A DNA stretch of 38,513 bases from Metasolibacillus meyeri (GTDB taxonomy: Bacteria > Bacillota > Bacilli > Bacillales_A > Planococcaceae), in NCBI RefSeq assembly GCF_003049505.1, contig NZ_PYWN01000141.1, positions 1 to 38,513 of the forward strand, in the 5' to 3' direction. The stretch's first letter is position 1. The number at the start of each line of letters is the position of its first letter. Shown here one piece after another: positions 8,012 to 15,608 of the stretch. The notes under the pieces are model-generated. The model worked only from the letters and a program-made list of their open reading frames with translations, was not told the origin of the DNA and did not search any database. The translations under genes were made by a program, and so were the position numbers.

Positions 8012-8048
8012 AAAGGGTATTGGACATGTTGTTTCCAATACCCTTTTT
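8012..8048 (+). terminator. terminator behind the SLH remnant
   Basis: A 13-bp stem (AAAGGGTATTGGA 8012-8024, TCCAATACCCTTT 8034-8046) is followed by T residues. It probably also ends transcription of the immunity-type cluster. Confidence 0.88.
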
Positions 8049-8053
8049 ATCTT

Positions 8054-8081
8054 TTGCTCATATCTCTCTGAGTGATATAAT
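8054..8081 (+). promoter_or_regulatory. predicted sigma-A promoter of the LD-carboxypeptidase gene
   Basis: TTGCTC (8054-8059), a 16-base spacer and TATAAT (8076-8081) with an extended -10 TG one base before it. It lies directly upstream of the RBS. Confidence 0.6.
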
Positions 8082-8107
8082 ACAATTGGTTGAAAGAGGT
8101 GGGGAAA

Positions 8108-9007
8108 TTGAAAATTAGACCAGCAAAATTAACACATGGTGATACGGTTGGAGTGATTGCGTTAAGCAGTCCGTTAAAAATGGAACAGCTTCCAATTAAG
8201 CTAGAGTTGCTTGAACGATTAGGATTGCGTTATCAATTAGGACAGACAATAGCCCAATTTGATGGATTTTTAGCAGGCAATGATGAGGAGCGCCTAGCTG
8301 ATCTACATGCAATGATTGCGGATAAAAATATTAAAGCTATTTTTTGTGTGCGAGGCGGCTACGGTATTGGGCGTTTGCTTGATAAAATGGATTATCAGTT
8401 GTTGCAGGAAAATCCTAAAATTATATGGGGCTTTTCTGATGTAACGAGCTTGCATATAGCAGTGAATCAATATGCAGATTTAGTAACGTTTCATGGACCT
8501 ATGTTGAGTGAGAGCAGTCAGCCTTTAGATGAATTGTCAGAGAAAATGTTTCAACAATTGTTTACGCCGATGGAAATTCATTATGATGAAGGGATTTCCA
8601 AACTTGAAACGATTGTCGGTGGTGTAGCACGCGGCGAATTAATTGGTGGCAATTTGAATCGCCTTGTGAGCACATTGGCGACAAAGTTTGAGGTTGATTT
8701 GCAAGATAAAATCGTTGTGTTAGAGGACATTCATGAATCGCCAGATCGCATTGATGGGATGTTGAATCAATTGCGCTTGGCGCGTAAACTAGAACAGGCT
8801 AGAGGCTTTGTTATTGGAGATTTTAATGGTGTGGAAGAGGCAGAGCTCTTGAAAATTATTTTGCATTATTTGAAGCCGTTGAATAAGCCTGTAGTAGCAG
8901 GCTTTAAAATAGGGCATTGCCAGCCGAATATTGGACTTCCGCTAGGCGTAGAGGCGATATTGGATGCGGATGAGAAAGTGCTTCGCATATTACCGGGTGT
9001 TGAATAA
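8108..9007 (+). CDS. LD-carboxypeptidase, peptidase family S66 (LdcA/MccF-like)
   Basis: 299 residues from TTG 8108; this start is chosen because AAAGAGGTG ends six bases before it (an earlier TTG at 8090 has no such site). Family S66 serine peptidases cut the L,D bond in murein tetrapeptides (LdcA) or cleave microcin C-like adenylates (MccF). The signature elements are present: CVRGGYG, the nucleophile in GFSDVTSLH (S110), FHGPMLSE, a glutamate in VLEDIHESPDR and the histidine in GFKIGHCQPNIGLPLG, giving the Ser-Glu-His triad. No signal peptide is seen, so it is cytoplasmic, consistent with peptidoglycan recycling. It is monocistronic between a promoter and a terminator. Confidence 0.93.
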   Translation: MKIRPAKLTHGDTVGVIALSSPLKMEQLPIKLELLERLGLRYQLGQTIAQFDGFLAGNDEERLADLHAMIADKNIKAIFCVRGGYGIGRLLDKMDYQLLQENPKIIWGFSDVTSLHIAVNQYADLVTFHGPMLSESSQPLDELSEKMFQQLFTPMEIHYDEGISKLETIVGGVARGELIGGNLNRLVSTLATKFEVDLQDKIVVLEDIHESPDRIDGMLNQLRLARKLEQARGFVIGDFNGVEEAELLKIILHYLKPLNKPVVAGFKIGHCQPNIGLPLGVEAILDADEKVLRILPGVE

Positions 9008-9009
9008 TA

Positions 9010-9053
9010 AAGAAGCTGCGTTGTAGGCAATTGCTTACAGGCAGCTTCTTTTC
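9010..9053 (+). terminator. terminator of the LD-carboxypeptidase gene
   Basis: Stem AAGAAGCTGC (9010-9019) with GCAGCTTCTT (9041-9050); the loop itself contains a second TGTA.GCAATTGC.TACA palindrome. TTTTC follows. Confidence 0.85.
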
Positions 9054-9199
9054 GTAGCGAGCGTTTGGAGTTAAGTTGTCGAGGTTGTTTTCCTATTACG
9101 CATTTAGTTGGTCATTGGTAATCGGTAACATAATGACAGGTAATTTGTTATTGGTTTGCATTTAGTTAGGGCTAAAAAATCAAGAAAACGCTCGTTACG
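9053..9199. repeat. 147-bp segment bounded by 14-bp near-perfect inverted repeats
   Basis: CGTAGCGAGCGTTT (9053-9066) and AAACGCTCGTTACG (9186-9199) are inverted copies with one mismatch. GCATTTAGTT is repeated directly inside. There is no ORF and no obvious target-site duplication. It may be a small non-autonomous element or the remains of one. Confidence 0.4.
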
Positions 9200-9228
9200 A
9201 CTTGGCTTGGAGTCTCACCGCGCCAAGT

Positions 9229-9735
9229 TTAGAAATAGGCAGAATCGTCAAAGTCAATTTGCACTTGATAGTTTTTCGCATTAATGGCATTTGATAAGCG
9301 GTGCGCTTGCTTTTCAAGCTCAATTGCGCGCACGCGATATACCTCTGGGTCAAAAAGTGCCACATTGTATAAAGTTGTTTCACCCACGCTATGTATATAG
9401 CTTTCCTTTTCAGATATGCCGAATGTCTTTGCTTGCTCAGCTTCAGCACGAAGCTGTGTTGCAAGTTCAATTGCTTCCACAATCGCAAGCTTTTCCCCAT
9501 TAAATTCAATAAAGTTATCGATATTTGCACGATAAATGAAACGATCTAATGTACGTGAATCTTTGCGGACTATCGCTAAATCTGCTTCGACTTGCTGTAT
9601 TGTGCGATTAGGTGTTTTTGGCTCTTCCCCTTTTTCGACAATAGTATATGCAACTGTAGAAATTTCTATAGAAAGATCACTAATTTTTCGTTTTAAGATA
9701 CTTTTTAATTTAATTGCTTCCGCTAATGAAATCAT
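9229..9735 (-). CDS. conserved coiled-coil protein, DIP1984/DUF6847-like
   Basis: 168 residues from ATG 9735, chosen because GAGGTGG sits six bases upstream (a longer frame reaches 9792 without an RBS). It opens MISLAEAIKLKSILKRKISDL and is predicted largely helical, with two charged heptad-rich stretches (about 1-75 and 130-155). The end ELEKQAHRLSNAINAKNYQV resembles the C-terminus of the DIP1984 (septicolysin-like) family; that assignment is from memory and moderate. No membrane segment or signal is visible. Its start lies 26 bases inside the B3/4-domain gene, so the two should be translationally coupled. Confidence 0.8.
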   Translation of the reverse strand: MISLAEAIKLKSILKRKISDLSIEISTVAYTIVEKGEEPKTPNRTIQQVEADLAIVRKDSRTLDRFIYRANIDNFIEFNGEKLAIVEAIELATQLRAEAEQAKTFGISEKESYIHSVGETTLYNVALFDPEVYRVRAIELEKQAHRLSNAINAKNYQVQIDFDDSAYF

Positions 9736-10417
9736 GCAATGCCACCTCTTTTGTTGTATTTGTGAGTAAAGTAACCGAGAAATCACCGCCATTTACTTGC
9801 GTGAACATTTTACCAGCAGCCATTAATAATTTCTTGCAATCTTCCTCTGTTTGGGACGGGTACAAGTAAAAGATTTGGAGGGCGGATGTCGTTTGCTCTG
9901 TTACAGCTGTGCGTTTTGAATCAACGAACGGGCTACCAAATGCGCCAATTTCGTCGTGCGTATATAAAATGTTTGTTAACGAGTTATGGCGACCGTTTAA
10001 TCCTTCATAGCCCGTTTCTTCATCACCAAGTGTTATTTCAATATCACCTTGCAGCTTGTCCGTATCGTAAATGCCGATTGGCACTTCATATTGCAAGGAG
10101 AAGAAATTGTTTAAATCAACCGCTGAATGGAATGGTGTTAAATAATTTTGCTTTGCGATGCGGCGCATTAAACTTTCTGCTGAGTGACGGTAGCGGTTTG
10201 GGTCTGCGCCGAGCGATTTCCAAAGCTTGCGCCATTCGGCAATACCTGCTCGCTCTGTCACAGGTGTTTCCTGCATTTCTAAAAATAAGTTTTCCTGATA
10301 AAGTTGCATACGTCCTTTAATCATTTGAGGAGAATCTGACACCACAATTTTGTTATAATAGATAATGCCGATTTTAAAATTATATGTAGAAAGTGAATCG
10401 TGCAAAGAAATTTTCAT
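9710..10417 (-). CDS. B3/B4 (tRNA-binding) domain protein
   Basis: 235 residues from ATG 10417 (AGGTGA seven bases upstream; an in-frame GTG at 10426 overlaps that RBS). The body matches the B3/B4 domain found in the phenylalanyl-tRNA synthetase beta chain and in stand-alone proteins: AGIAEWRKLWKSLGADPNRY, RHSAESLMRRI, LTPFHSAVDLNNFFSLQYEVP and a C-terminal barrel with ITLGDEETGYEGLNG and GAFGSPFVDSKRT. Stand-alone members may act on mischarged tRNA or free amino acids, but their substrates are not established. It lies divergent from queG, with the two start regions about 60 bases apart, and is coupled to the downstream coiled-coil gene. Confidence 0.88.
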   Translation of the reverse strand: MKISLHDSLSTYNFKIGIIYYNKIVVSDSPQMIKGRMQLYQENLFLEMQETPVTERAGIAEWRKLWKSLGADPNRYRHSAESLMRRIAKQNYLTPFHSAVDLNNFFSLQYEVPIGIYDTDKLQGDIEITLGDEETGYEGLNGRHNSLTNILYTHDEIGAFGSPFVDSKRTAVTEQTTSALQIFYLYPSQTEEDCKKLLMAAGKMFTQVNGGDFSVTLLTNTTKEVALHDFISGSN

Positions 10418-10476
10418 TAAAATCACCTGCTATTTTGGAATATATATATTATAACAATAAGGAGAGAAAAAGGAAA

Positions 10477-11616
10477 ATGAATGTCACTGATTTACAGACA
10501 GAGCTTATCCTGTATGCTAAATCCATCGGTGTCGATAAAATAGGATTTACCACAGCCTCTCCGTTTATCGAATTAAAAAATCGTTTGCGCCGTCAGCAAG
10601 AGTTAGGCTATCAATCAGGTTTTGAAGAACCGGATATTGAGAAAAGAACGGAGCCACTGCAATTGTTAGAGCAAGCAGAGAGCATTATCGCAATAGCTCT
10701 CGCATATCCATCAAAAATGAAGGATGCCCCTTTAGGGAAAAAGGGTGAGCGTCGTGGCATTTTTTGTCGTGCTTCATGGGGAGTGGATTACCATGTCGCA
10801 GTGCGTGAACGTTTGCAGTTGATTGAAGCATGGCTACGTGAGCGTGTACCTGATGTTAAAATCAAATCAATGGTCGATACAGGAGAGCTGTCAGACCGCG
10901 CAGTAGCAGAGCGTGCAGGTATCGGTTGGAGCGCGAAAAATTGCTCTATTATTACGCCAGAATTTGGCTCTTACGTGTATTTAGGTGAGCTTATTACGAA
11001 TGTTCCGTTTGCGCCAGATCAGCCGATGGAAGATGAATGTGGTGAGTGCAGGCTTTGTATCGATGTTTGCCCAACAGGCGCAATTGTGGAAGGTGGACAA
11101 TTAAATGCGCAGCGCTGCATCGCCTTTTTAACACAGACAAAGGGATTTTTACCCGATGAATTCCGTGGGAAAATTGGCAATCGCTTATATGGCTGTGACA
11201 CATGTCAGACGGTCTGTCCTAAAAATAAAGGGAAGGCGAATTGGATTCATGAGGAATTTACGCCAGATCCAGAATTGGCAAAGCCTTTGTTAGAACCATT
11301 ATTAACGATTTCAAATAAGGAATTTAAAGCAAAGTTTGGACATGTATCTGGTTCATGGCGCGGTAAAAAGCCAATCCAGCGTAATGCCATTTTAGCATTG
11401 GCCCATTTTAAGGAGCAGCAAGCAGTACCAGAGCTATTAGAAGTTATGAAAAAGGATGAGCGCCCTGTTATTCGTGGAACCGCCGCATGGGCACTTGGCA
11501 AAATTGGTGGACAAGGTGTCAAAGAGGCACTGTTGGCAGCAAAAGAGCGAGAACAGGACATGGAGGTGCTAGTCGAGATTGATAAAGGGCTAGCGTTATT
11601 AACAGAAATTGAGTGA
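10477..11616 (+). CDS. queG: epoxyqueuosine reductase QueG
   Basis: 379 residues from ATG 10477 (AAGGAGAG upstream; an upstream in-frame ATG at 10393 lies in the divergent promoter region). QueG performs the last step of queuosine synthesis, reducing epoxyqueuosine in tRNA using cobalamin and two 4Fe-4S clusters. Catalytic D134 is in SMVDTGELSDRAVAERAGIGW. Cluster cysteines are C188, C191, C194, C198 and C214, C240, C243, C247. The C-terminal 80 residues form HEAT-like repeats (AILALAHFKEQQAVPELLEV, AAWALGKIGGQ) as in the structurally known Bacillus/Streptococcus enzymes. It is followed directly by trmL, so two anticodon-loop modification genes appear to form one operon; a queG-trmL neighbourhood also exists in B. 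subtilis (yhbA-cspR region). Confidence 0.97.
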   Translation: MNVTDLQTELILYAKSIGVDKIGFTTASPFIELKNRLRRQQELGYQSGFEEPDIEKRTEPLQLLEQAESIIAIALAYPSKMKDAPLGKKGERRGIFCRASWGVDYHVAVRERLQLIEAWLRERVPDVKIKSMVDTGELSDRAVAERAGIGWSAKNCSIITPEFGSYVYLGELITNVPFAPDQPMEDECGECRLCIDVCPTGAIVEGGQLNAQRCIAFLTQTKGFLPDEFRGKIGNRLYGCDTCQTVCPKNKGKANWIHEEFTPDPELAKPLLEPLLTISNKEFKAKFGHVSGSWRGKKPIQRNAILALAHFKEQQAVPELLEVMKKDERPVIRGTAAWALGKIGGQGVKEALLAAKEREQDMEVLVEIDKGLALLTEIE

Positions 11617-11630
11617 GAGAAGGGTTTATT

Positions 11631-12104
11631 GTGCCATTGCATATCGTTTTATATCAACCAGAAATACCAGCAAATACAGGAAATATTGCGCGGACGTGCG
11701 CGGGAACGAATACGAGCTTACATTTAATTCGTCCACTAGGATTTTCAACAGATGATAAAATGCTGAAGCGTGCAGGGCTTGATTATTGGGAGCATGTCCA
11801 TGTCGTATACCATGATTCATTAGAGGATTTTATTGCCTATAGTGAGGGTGGCGATGTTTATTTAATTGAAACATATAGTGACGAGCCATTTACAACGCAT
11901 GATTTTAGCGATAGTGAACGAGATATTTATTTTATGTTCGGTAAGGAAACGACAGGCTTACCAAAGGATTTCGCTTATGAGCGTAGAGATATGTGTTTGC
12001 GGATTCCACAAAGTAATCACATCCGCTCGTTGAATTTATCCAATACAGCGGCGATTGTTATTTATGAGGCGCTAAGGCAGCAGGGCTATCCAGGGTTGAA
12101 ATAG
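11631..12104 (+). CDS. trmL: tRNA (cytidine(34)-2'-O)-methyltransferase TrmL
   Basis: 157 residues from GTG 11631 (AGAAGGG upstream, 14 bases after the queG stop). SPOUT-family methyltransferase that 2'-O-methylates the wobble C/U34 of tRNA-Leu isoacceptors using S-adenosylmethionine. Family hallmarks: LYQPEIPANTGNIARTCAGT at the N-terminus, LIRPLGFSTDDKMLKRAGLDY, MFGKETTGLPK and the knot-forming IPQSNHIRSLNLSNTAAIVIYEAL. Length matches the family (about 155-160). It is co-directional with queG and is followed by a 21-bp repeat array that runs into its terminator. Confidence 0.96.
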   Translation: MPLHIVLYQPEIPANTGNIARTCAGTNTSLHLIRPLGFSTDDKMLKRAGLDYWEHVHVVYHDSLEDFIAYSEGGDVYLIETYSDEPFTTHDFSDSERDIYFMFGKETTGLPKDFAYERRDMCLRIPQSNHIRSLNLSNTAAIVIYEALRQQGYPGLK

Positions 12105-12109
12105 GAAAA

Positions 12110-12180
12110 CGCCAATAGAAGTGAGAAATGCGCCAATAGAAACACGAATTTCGCCAATAGAATAGGAAAAAGCGCCAATA
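12110..12180 (+). repeat. 21-bp phased repeat array A (four units)
   Basis: CGCCAATAGAA begins at 12110, 12131 and 12152, and CGCCAATAAA at 12173: an exact 21-base period. The head of about 10-11 bases is invariant and the following 10 differ. The array starts five bases after the trmL stop and its last head is the left arm of the terminator stem. Confidence 0.9.
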
Positions 12181-12206
12181 AATAAGCAGTCATTGGCGCT
12201 TTTTTT
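12167..12206 (+). terminator. terminator of the queG-trmL unit, built from a repeat head
   Basis: AAAAAGCGCCAAT (12167-12179) pairs with ATTGGCGCTTTTT and a T-run (12192-12206). The left arm coincides with the fourth repeat unit of array A. Confidence 0.9.
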
Positions 12207-12380
12207 GACACATAGCTGACATTATGAGGTGCTATTGTAAAAGGAGAGGTAAGACCATGATAAAAATACTTGTATAGAGAAGGTTGGTTATCAAATTGGG
12301 CAAGCGCTGCCGTTGTTTGATGAGCATCAGCCAAATTTAGTGTTCTTAGCTAGTATGCTAATGGCTTGGCTATTTTTCAC

Positions 12381-13145
12381 TTACATATGTTTGTTAATCG
12401 CTTGCTGGATTTTAGCTTGTATTGAATCATCCGCAAAAATGGTTAAGCGTACAAAGCTTTCATCCATATCTAATGCCTCAGATAAAAGGCTAGCTAACCC
12501 CCGAACTTTACGGTCTACTTGCAATAATATTTCTGCTGAATGCGCTGATTGTGAGAGGAATATTACCTCAAGCTCATCTAAACGTCCACGGTATATATTA
12601 GCTGTTGGTACAAATTCAAATTCTTGCAAAAACGGATAGTTTTGTTGATAGCGTGTAGAGGTTGCTTCACAATCTACTTTTCGCAGATGAAACCCGAGTT
12701 GCTCCACAGCCTGCAAAATTTGTGTAGCAAGTGGCGTTGGTTTAATTTCGATATAATCTTTATCGGTTGGATCAATCGCTGCCTTAATATCTAATCCTGT
12801 ATGAATCCAAACGCGTGTTTGCCCCAATGTAACTGGTACGTCTATAGGGAGTTCAAAGGATAATGGAATATTATGGAGCTCATTTGCTCGAATTGTGAAT
12901 GCCTCATTTAGCCTTAATCTTTTTAACACGGCTGTTTCATTACGTTTAGAGCCATTCACTTCTTTTGAATAATTTGCATATAAGTTCAAGTAAATTGTAT
13001 CGATTTGTTGTTCTGCATTACCGCCTCTAATTTCAACGATACCATTGATTATTTCACCAGCTCTGTACGTTGTATACTGTAACTTTGTATCTACTGTCGC
13101 AGCACCAATTCCAACGCTCGCTAAAACTTTGTTAAAAAAAGACAT
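12381..13145 (-). CDS. spo0M: sporulation-control protein Spo0M
   Basis: 254 residues, RBS TAGGAGG, ATG 13145. Arrestin-like beta-sandwich protein. The N-terminal MSFFNKVLASVGIGAATVDT, RAGEIINGIVEIRGGNAEQ and IDTIYLNLY are typical of Bacillus Spo0M (258 aa), as are LPIDVPVTLGQTRVWIHTGLDI and the C-terminal EVDRKVRGL-like segment (LLQVDRKVRGLASLLSEAL). In B. subtilis Spo0M is a SigH-controlled modulator of sporulation with a link to the cytoskeleton. It is cytoplasmic, with no membrane segment. Between it and trmL (12207-12380) is a short stretch with a strong RBS but no intact gene. Confidence 0.93.
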   Translation of the reverse strand: MSFFNKVLASVGIGAATVDTKLQYTTYRAGEIINGIVEIRGGNAEQQIDTIYLNLYANYSKEVNGSKRNETAVLKRLRLNEAFTIRANELHNIPLSFELPIDVPVTLGQTRVWIHTGLDIKAAIDPTDKDYIEIKPTPLATQILQAVEQLGFHLRKVDCEATSTRYQQNYPFLQEFEFVPTANIYRGRLDELEVIFLSQSAHSAEILLQVDRKVRGLASLLSEALDMDESFVRLTIFADDSIQAKIQQAINKHM

Positions 13146-13281
13146 ACGTAAATCCTCCTAAGTGGTATTGATTGTCATACGTACCGTCCAAGAAAAAAGT
13201 TTCAGTGAGAATAGAAGTTATCGTACATTAACGGTTTATATATATAATGAAGCGTCGGATACAGATATGAGAAAAATAAAA

Positions 13282-13353
13282 AATCAGTGCGGGAAGTTGG
13301 TTAAAAGCGTCGCATTCATGGGACATACTGTGCGTCAAAAACTCCCACTGATT
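13282..13353 (-). repeat. 72-bp imperfect palindrome with minus-strand U-tract (terminator-like element)
   Basis: AATCAGTG (13282-13289) pairs with CACTGATT (13346-13353); further pairing inside (AGTT 13295-13298 with AACT 13340-13343, CGCA 13311-13314 with TGCG 13331-13334) gives a long interrupted stem. Read on the minus strand it lies just past the Nudix stop and ends in a T-rich run, so it may serve as that gene's terminator. It is much longer and more structured than the other terminators here. Confidence 0.6.
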
Positions 13354-13364
13354 GAAGCCTTACT

Positions 13365-13832
13365 TTATTTTATAATTGGCAATGTCACTCCTTGTTGCCA
13401 ATCTAAAATAAATGGTGCTTGAGTAGGGTTTAAATTAGTAGGGAGTTCATGCCTAGCAAAAAAACAAAGTTCCTTGCTTTCATTATTCAATTGAATAGAG
13501 CCTGTATAGTTTTTACATTGAAAAATAATTTGAACGCTAAATACTTTGTCACCATTTGGATAAGTAGCAAATCCCGATTTTCCAGAATATAAACCGAATA
13601 AAGAAATATCATGTAGTACAAGATTGGTTTCTTCTAAAACCTCTCGTTTCACTGTTTCTTCAAACGTTTCACCCATTTCCATAATCCCACCTGGTATTCC
13701 CCACATAGCATTGTCGATTCTTTTTTGTAAAAGAAGCCGGCCTTCTATATCTTCAATAATTGCCCCACAGCCAATTGTTAGGAGTGTTTCATGTCCAATC
13801 AAGGCCCGCATTGTTTGAATATAATCGTTCAT
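13365..13832 (-). CDS. Nudix hydrolase
   Basis: 155 residues. The Nudix box G-x5-E-x7-R-E-x2-E-E is intact: GGIMEMGETFEETVKREVLEE, carrying the metal-binding glutamates. It lies after an N-terminal strand region (TIGCGAIIEDIEGRLLLQKR, WGIPGG). Such enzymes hydrolyse nucleoside diphosphates linked to another group; the substrate cannot be read from sequence. The start is ATG 13832, with AAGGGGGA about eight bases upstream. It lies alone between spo0M and the sigma/anti-sigma operon; 13833-13975 contains no further gene. Confidence 0.95.
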   Translation of the reverse strand: MNDYIQTMRALIGHETLLTIGCGAIIEDIEGRLLLQKRIDNAMWGIPGGIMEMGETFEETVKREVLEETNLVLHDISLFGLYSGKSGFATYPNGDKVFSVQIIFQCKNYTGSIQLNNESKELCFFARHELPTNLNPTQAPFILDWQQGVTLPIIK

Positions 13833-13975
13833 TTACAAATCCCCCTTAGATGCTCATTATATAAAAATTTATCCAAAATTACACCTCTATTTACAACTTG
13901 CAAGTAGGGGGTCTGATAGCCTGTCGCTCCGCTTTCGGTACACAAAAAATTGTTAATACAGGATAAATAGTGGAG

Positions 13976-14018
13976 AGCTATCTAGAAAGTAGCATGTTAG
14001 CCTCCTTTCCAGATAGCT
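13976..14018 (-). terminator. hairpin behind the anti-sigma gene
   Basis: AGCTATCTAGAAAG (13976-13989) and CTTTCCAGATAGCT (14005-14018) pair with one mismatch. The U-tract on the minus strand is weak. It begins six bases after the stop of the DUF4179 gene. Confidence 0.6.
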
Positions 14019-14023
14019 ATTTA

Positions 14024-15034
14024 TTATCGTAAATTAATCACCATTTCTGACATTACTGGTCCAGGGGTACCAATCCCTGAGCCTTTGCTATAATAAATTT
14101 TAGGTGTGACAAATAAGGTCGTTGCTTCTGGAGCTAGCTGATCAATGGAAATACTCCACTCCGTCGTACCTGTTTCTGTATTACCAGTTCCCCCGTTGCT
14201 ATTTGCTTCATAAATATTGCCTAAGTTATCGCGAACTTCCATTATGGAGATGGAAGTCCACGACCATTCTTTCAAGGTATTTTGGCCAAGTTGTTGAGTA
14301 TAGCGGATGACCGTAGACAAAGCATTTCGTTCAATAGTGTTGATGCTTACTTGAACGTCATCGACTTTTTGCTCAACATGCACTGTTTGAATGTCATTTT
14401 CTAGTTTAGGTAACTTAAATTCAAATGACCAATCGCCTTTATAAACATCATTTGACCATGATAAAATTTTAGTAGGTTGCCAGCTAACCAAAATTTCTTC
14501 TGGTATATCTCCTTCAAAAAATGGTGTGATTTTTGCGACACCTACATATGTGTTGTCATTTATTTTTTTCACAGAACCGCCCCCAGCAGTCCCTTTAACG
14601 GATTTAATATCAAAGGAGCCAGAAACCATGCTTAGCTCACCTAAATTTCGATCTGCTTCAATCGCGTATGTCAGCGTAATCGATGTTCCGTCGAATATGG
14701 CATTTTCAATCATTATTGAAATACCGTTGCTTGTTTGTACTTGGTCGATAATCGTTGCTAAATCGCTGTAGTTATCATAAATAAAATATTTATCTGTATA
14801 TTCCACAAGATTTTTCATAAAAGGTATTTGCGCTGCAAGGGATGGGAAGGTAAAGGGTGTGACCACCGTTCCCCCGAATAATATGGCTGCGATAATCGCA
14901 TATTTACGCCAAGCTGCACGCTTCTTGTTCTGACCAAGCACATGCTTTTTTAGCCGTTTTTTCTCTACTTCATCAACAGGCATTGGTTCAACCTCATCAA
15001 CATTTAAGTTCATAAATTTTTTGTAGTCACTCAT
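14024..15034 (-). CDS. DUF4179-type membrane protein, probable anti-sigma factor
   Basis: 336 residues with a cytoplasmic N-terminal segment (1-43, charged), one transmembrane helix (about 45-68, KYAIIAAILFGGTVVTPFTF) and a large extracytoplasmic beta-rich domain of the DUF4179 type (FIYDNYSDLATII, then repeated VSINTIERN-like strands). The start ATG overlaps the sigma-factor stop (ATGA, 15031-15034) and its RBS AAGGAG lies inside the sigma gene, so the pair is translationally coupled. This arrangement and topology are those of ECF sigma/anti-sigma pairs: the N-terminal part would hold the sigma factor at the membrane until a signal reaches the outer domain. The signal is unknown. Confidence 0.9.
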   Translation of the reverse strand: MSDYKKFMNLNVDEVEPMPVDEVEKKRLKKHVLGQNKKRAAWRKYAIIAAILFGGTVVTPFTFPSLAAQIPFMKNLVEYTDKYFIYDNYSDLATIIDQVQTSNGISIMIENAIFDGTSITLTYAIEADRNLGELSMVSGSFDIKSVKGTAGGGSVKKINDNTYVGVAKITPFFEGDIPEEILVSWQPTKILSWSNDVYKGDWSFEFKLPKLENDIQTVHVEQKVDDVQVSINTIERNALSTVIRYTQQLGQNTLKEWSWTSISIMEVRDNLGNIYEANSNGGTGNTETGTTEWSISIDQLAPEATTLFVTPKIYYSKGSGIGTPGPVMSEMVINLR

Positions 15035-15585
15035 ATGAACAACTCCTTTAGTTTTGGTGATTGAGCTAATTTTTTCTTACCGCGGTATAAACGATTATCC
15101 ACAGCCGCTTTTGTTAAAGAAAGGGTGTCTGCAATTTCACTATTGGACATGTCTAAAAAATATTTCATTGTAAAAATATCACAATCAGGTGGCTCAAGCT
15201 GGCTAATGTGCAAAAGCATTTCATTTTTTTGCTCTTGTTGCAAAATGGTTTGCTCGCTGTTGCTATTAGGCTGCTCATAGCAATCAATAAGCTCAGCTTC
15301 ACGCACATTTTGCTTATCTAGTGTACGGTAATAATCGATTGCTTTATATTTCGTGATTGTCCCAATCCAGCGCTTAAAGTCGGCTGGTTCACCTTGAAAC
15401 TTCTCCGCATTTTGCCAAACTTCTAAAAATACATCATTGACGCATTCATCAATCGCACTTTGTTTGCCGATTGGTCCTAAAATATTGAATGTGATTGCTT
15501 TTACAAACGGTAAATATTCGTCAATAATGTATTCTAGCGCATCTTCTTTTTGTTTTTTCAAACGCTTTATAAATTTATGCTGCAT
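15031..15585 (-). CDS. ECF-type RNA polymerase sigma factor
   Basis: 184 residues from ATG 15585, selected because AAGGAG is eight bases upstream; a TTG at 15591 would be too close. Region 2 covers about 10-80 (YLPFVKAITFNIL, DECVNDVFLEVWQNAEKF, RWIGTITKYKAIDYYR), and region 4 about 120-175 (FTMKYFLDMSNSEIADTLSL, AAVDNRLYRGKKKL). Regions 1.1 and 3 are absent, as expected for ECF sigma factors. It is co-transcribed with the membrane anti-sigma gene. Its upstream region contains a minus-strand terminator-like hairpin and a GAAAAAGCTTTTTC palindrome, so its own transcription may be attenuated or autoregulated. Confidence 0.95.
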   Translation of the reverse strand: MQHKFIKRLKKQKEDALEYIIDEYLPFVKAITFNILGPIGKQSAIDECVNDVFLEVWQNAEKFQGEPADFKRWIGTITKYKAIDYYRTLDKQNVREAELIDCYEQPNSNSEQTILQQEQKNEMLLHISQLEPPDCDIFTMKYFLDMSNSEIADTLSLTKAAVDNRLYRGKKKLAQSPKLKELFI

Positions 15586-15608
15586 AAACAAAACTCCTTA
15601 ATTTTTTC

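Noticed and set aside
9229-9792. Longer start at 9792 for the coiled-coil protein
   Set aside because: No RBS there, whereas ATG 9735 has GAGGTGG at the right spacing.
12110-12180. CRISPR array
   Set aside because: Heads of about 11 bases and 10-base tails are far too short for repeats and spacers, and no cas gene is present.
12086-12334. 82-residue minus-strand ORF with heptad repeats
   Set aside because: The repeats are the translation of the 21-bp DNA array and terminator; no RBS, and it crosses the end of trmL.
12313-12639. 108-residue plus-strand ORF
   Set aside because: Mostly antisense to spo0M; only the first 68 bases lie in the gap.
13162-13422. 86-residue plus-strand ORF
   Set aside because: No RBS, runs through the palindromic element and antisense into the Nudix gene; no protein-like features.
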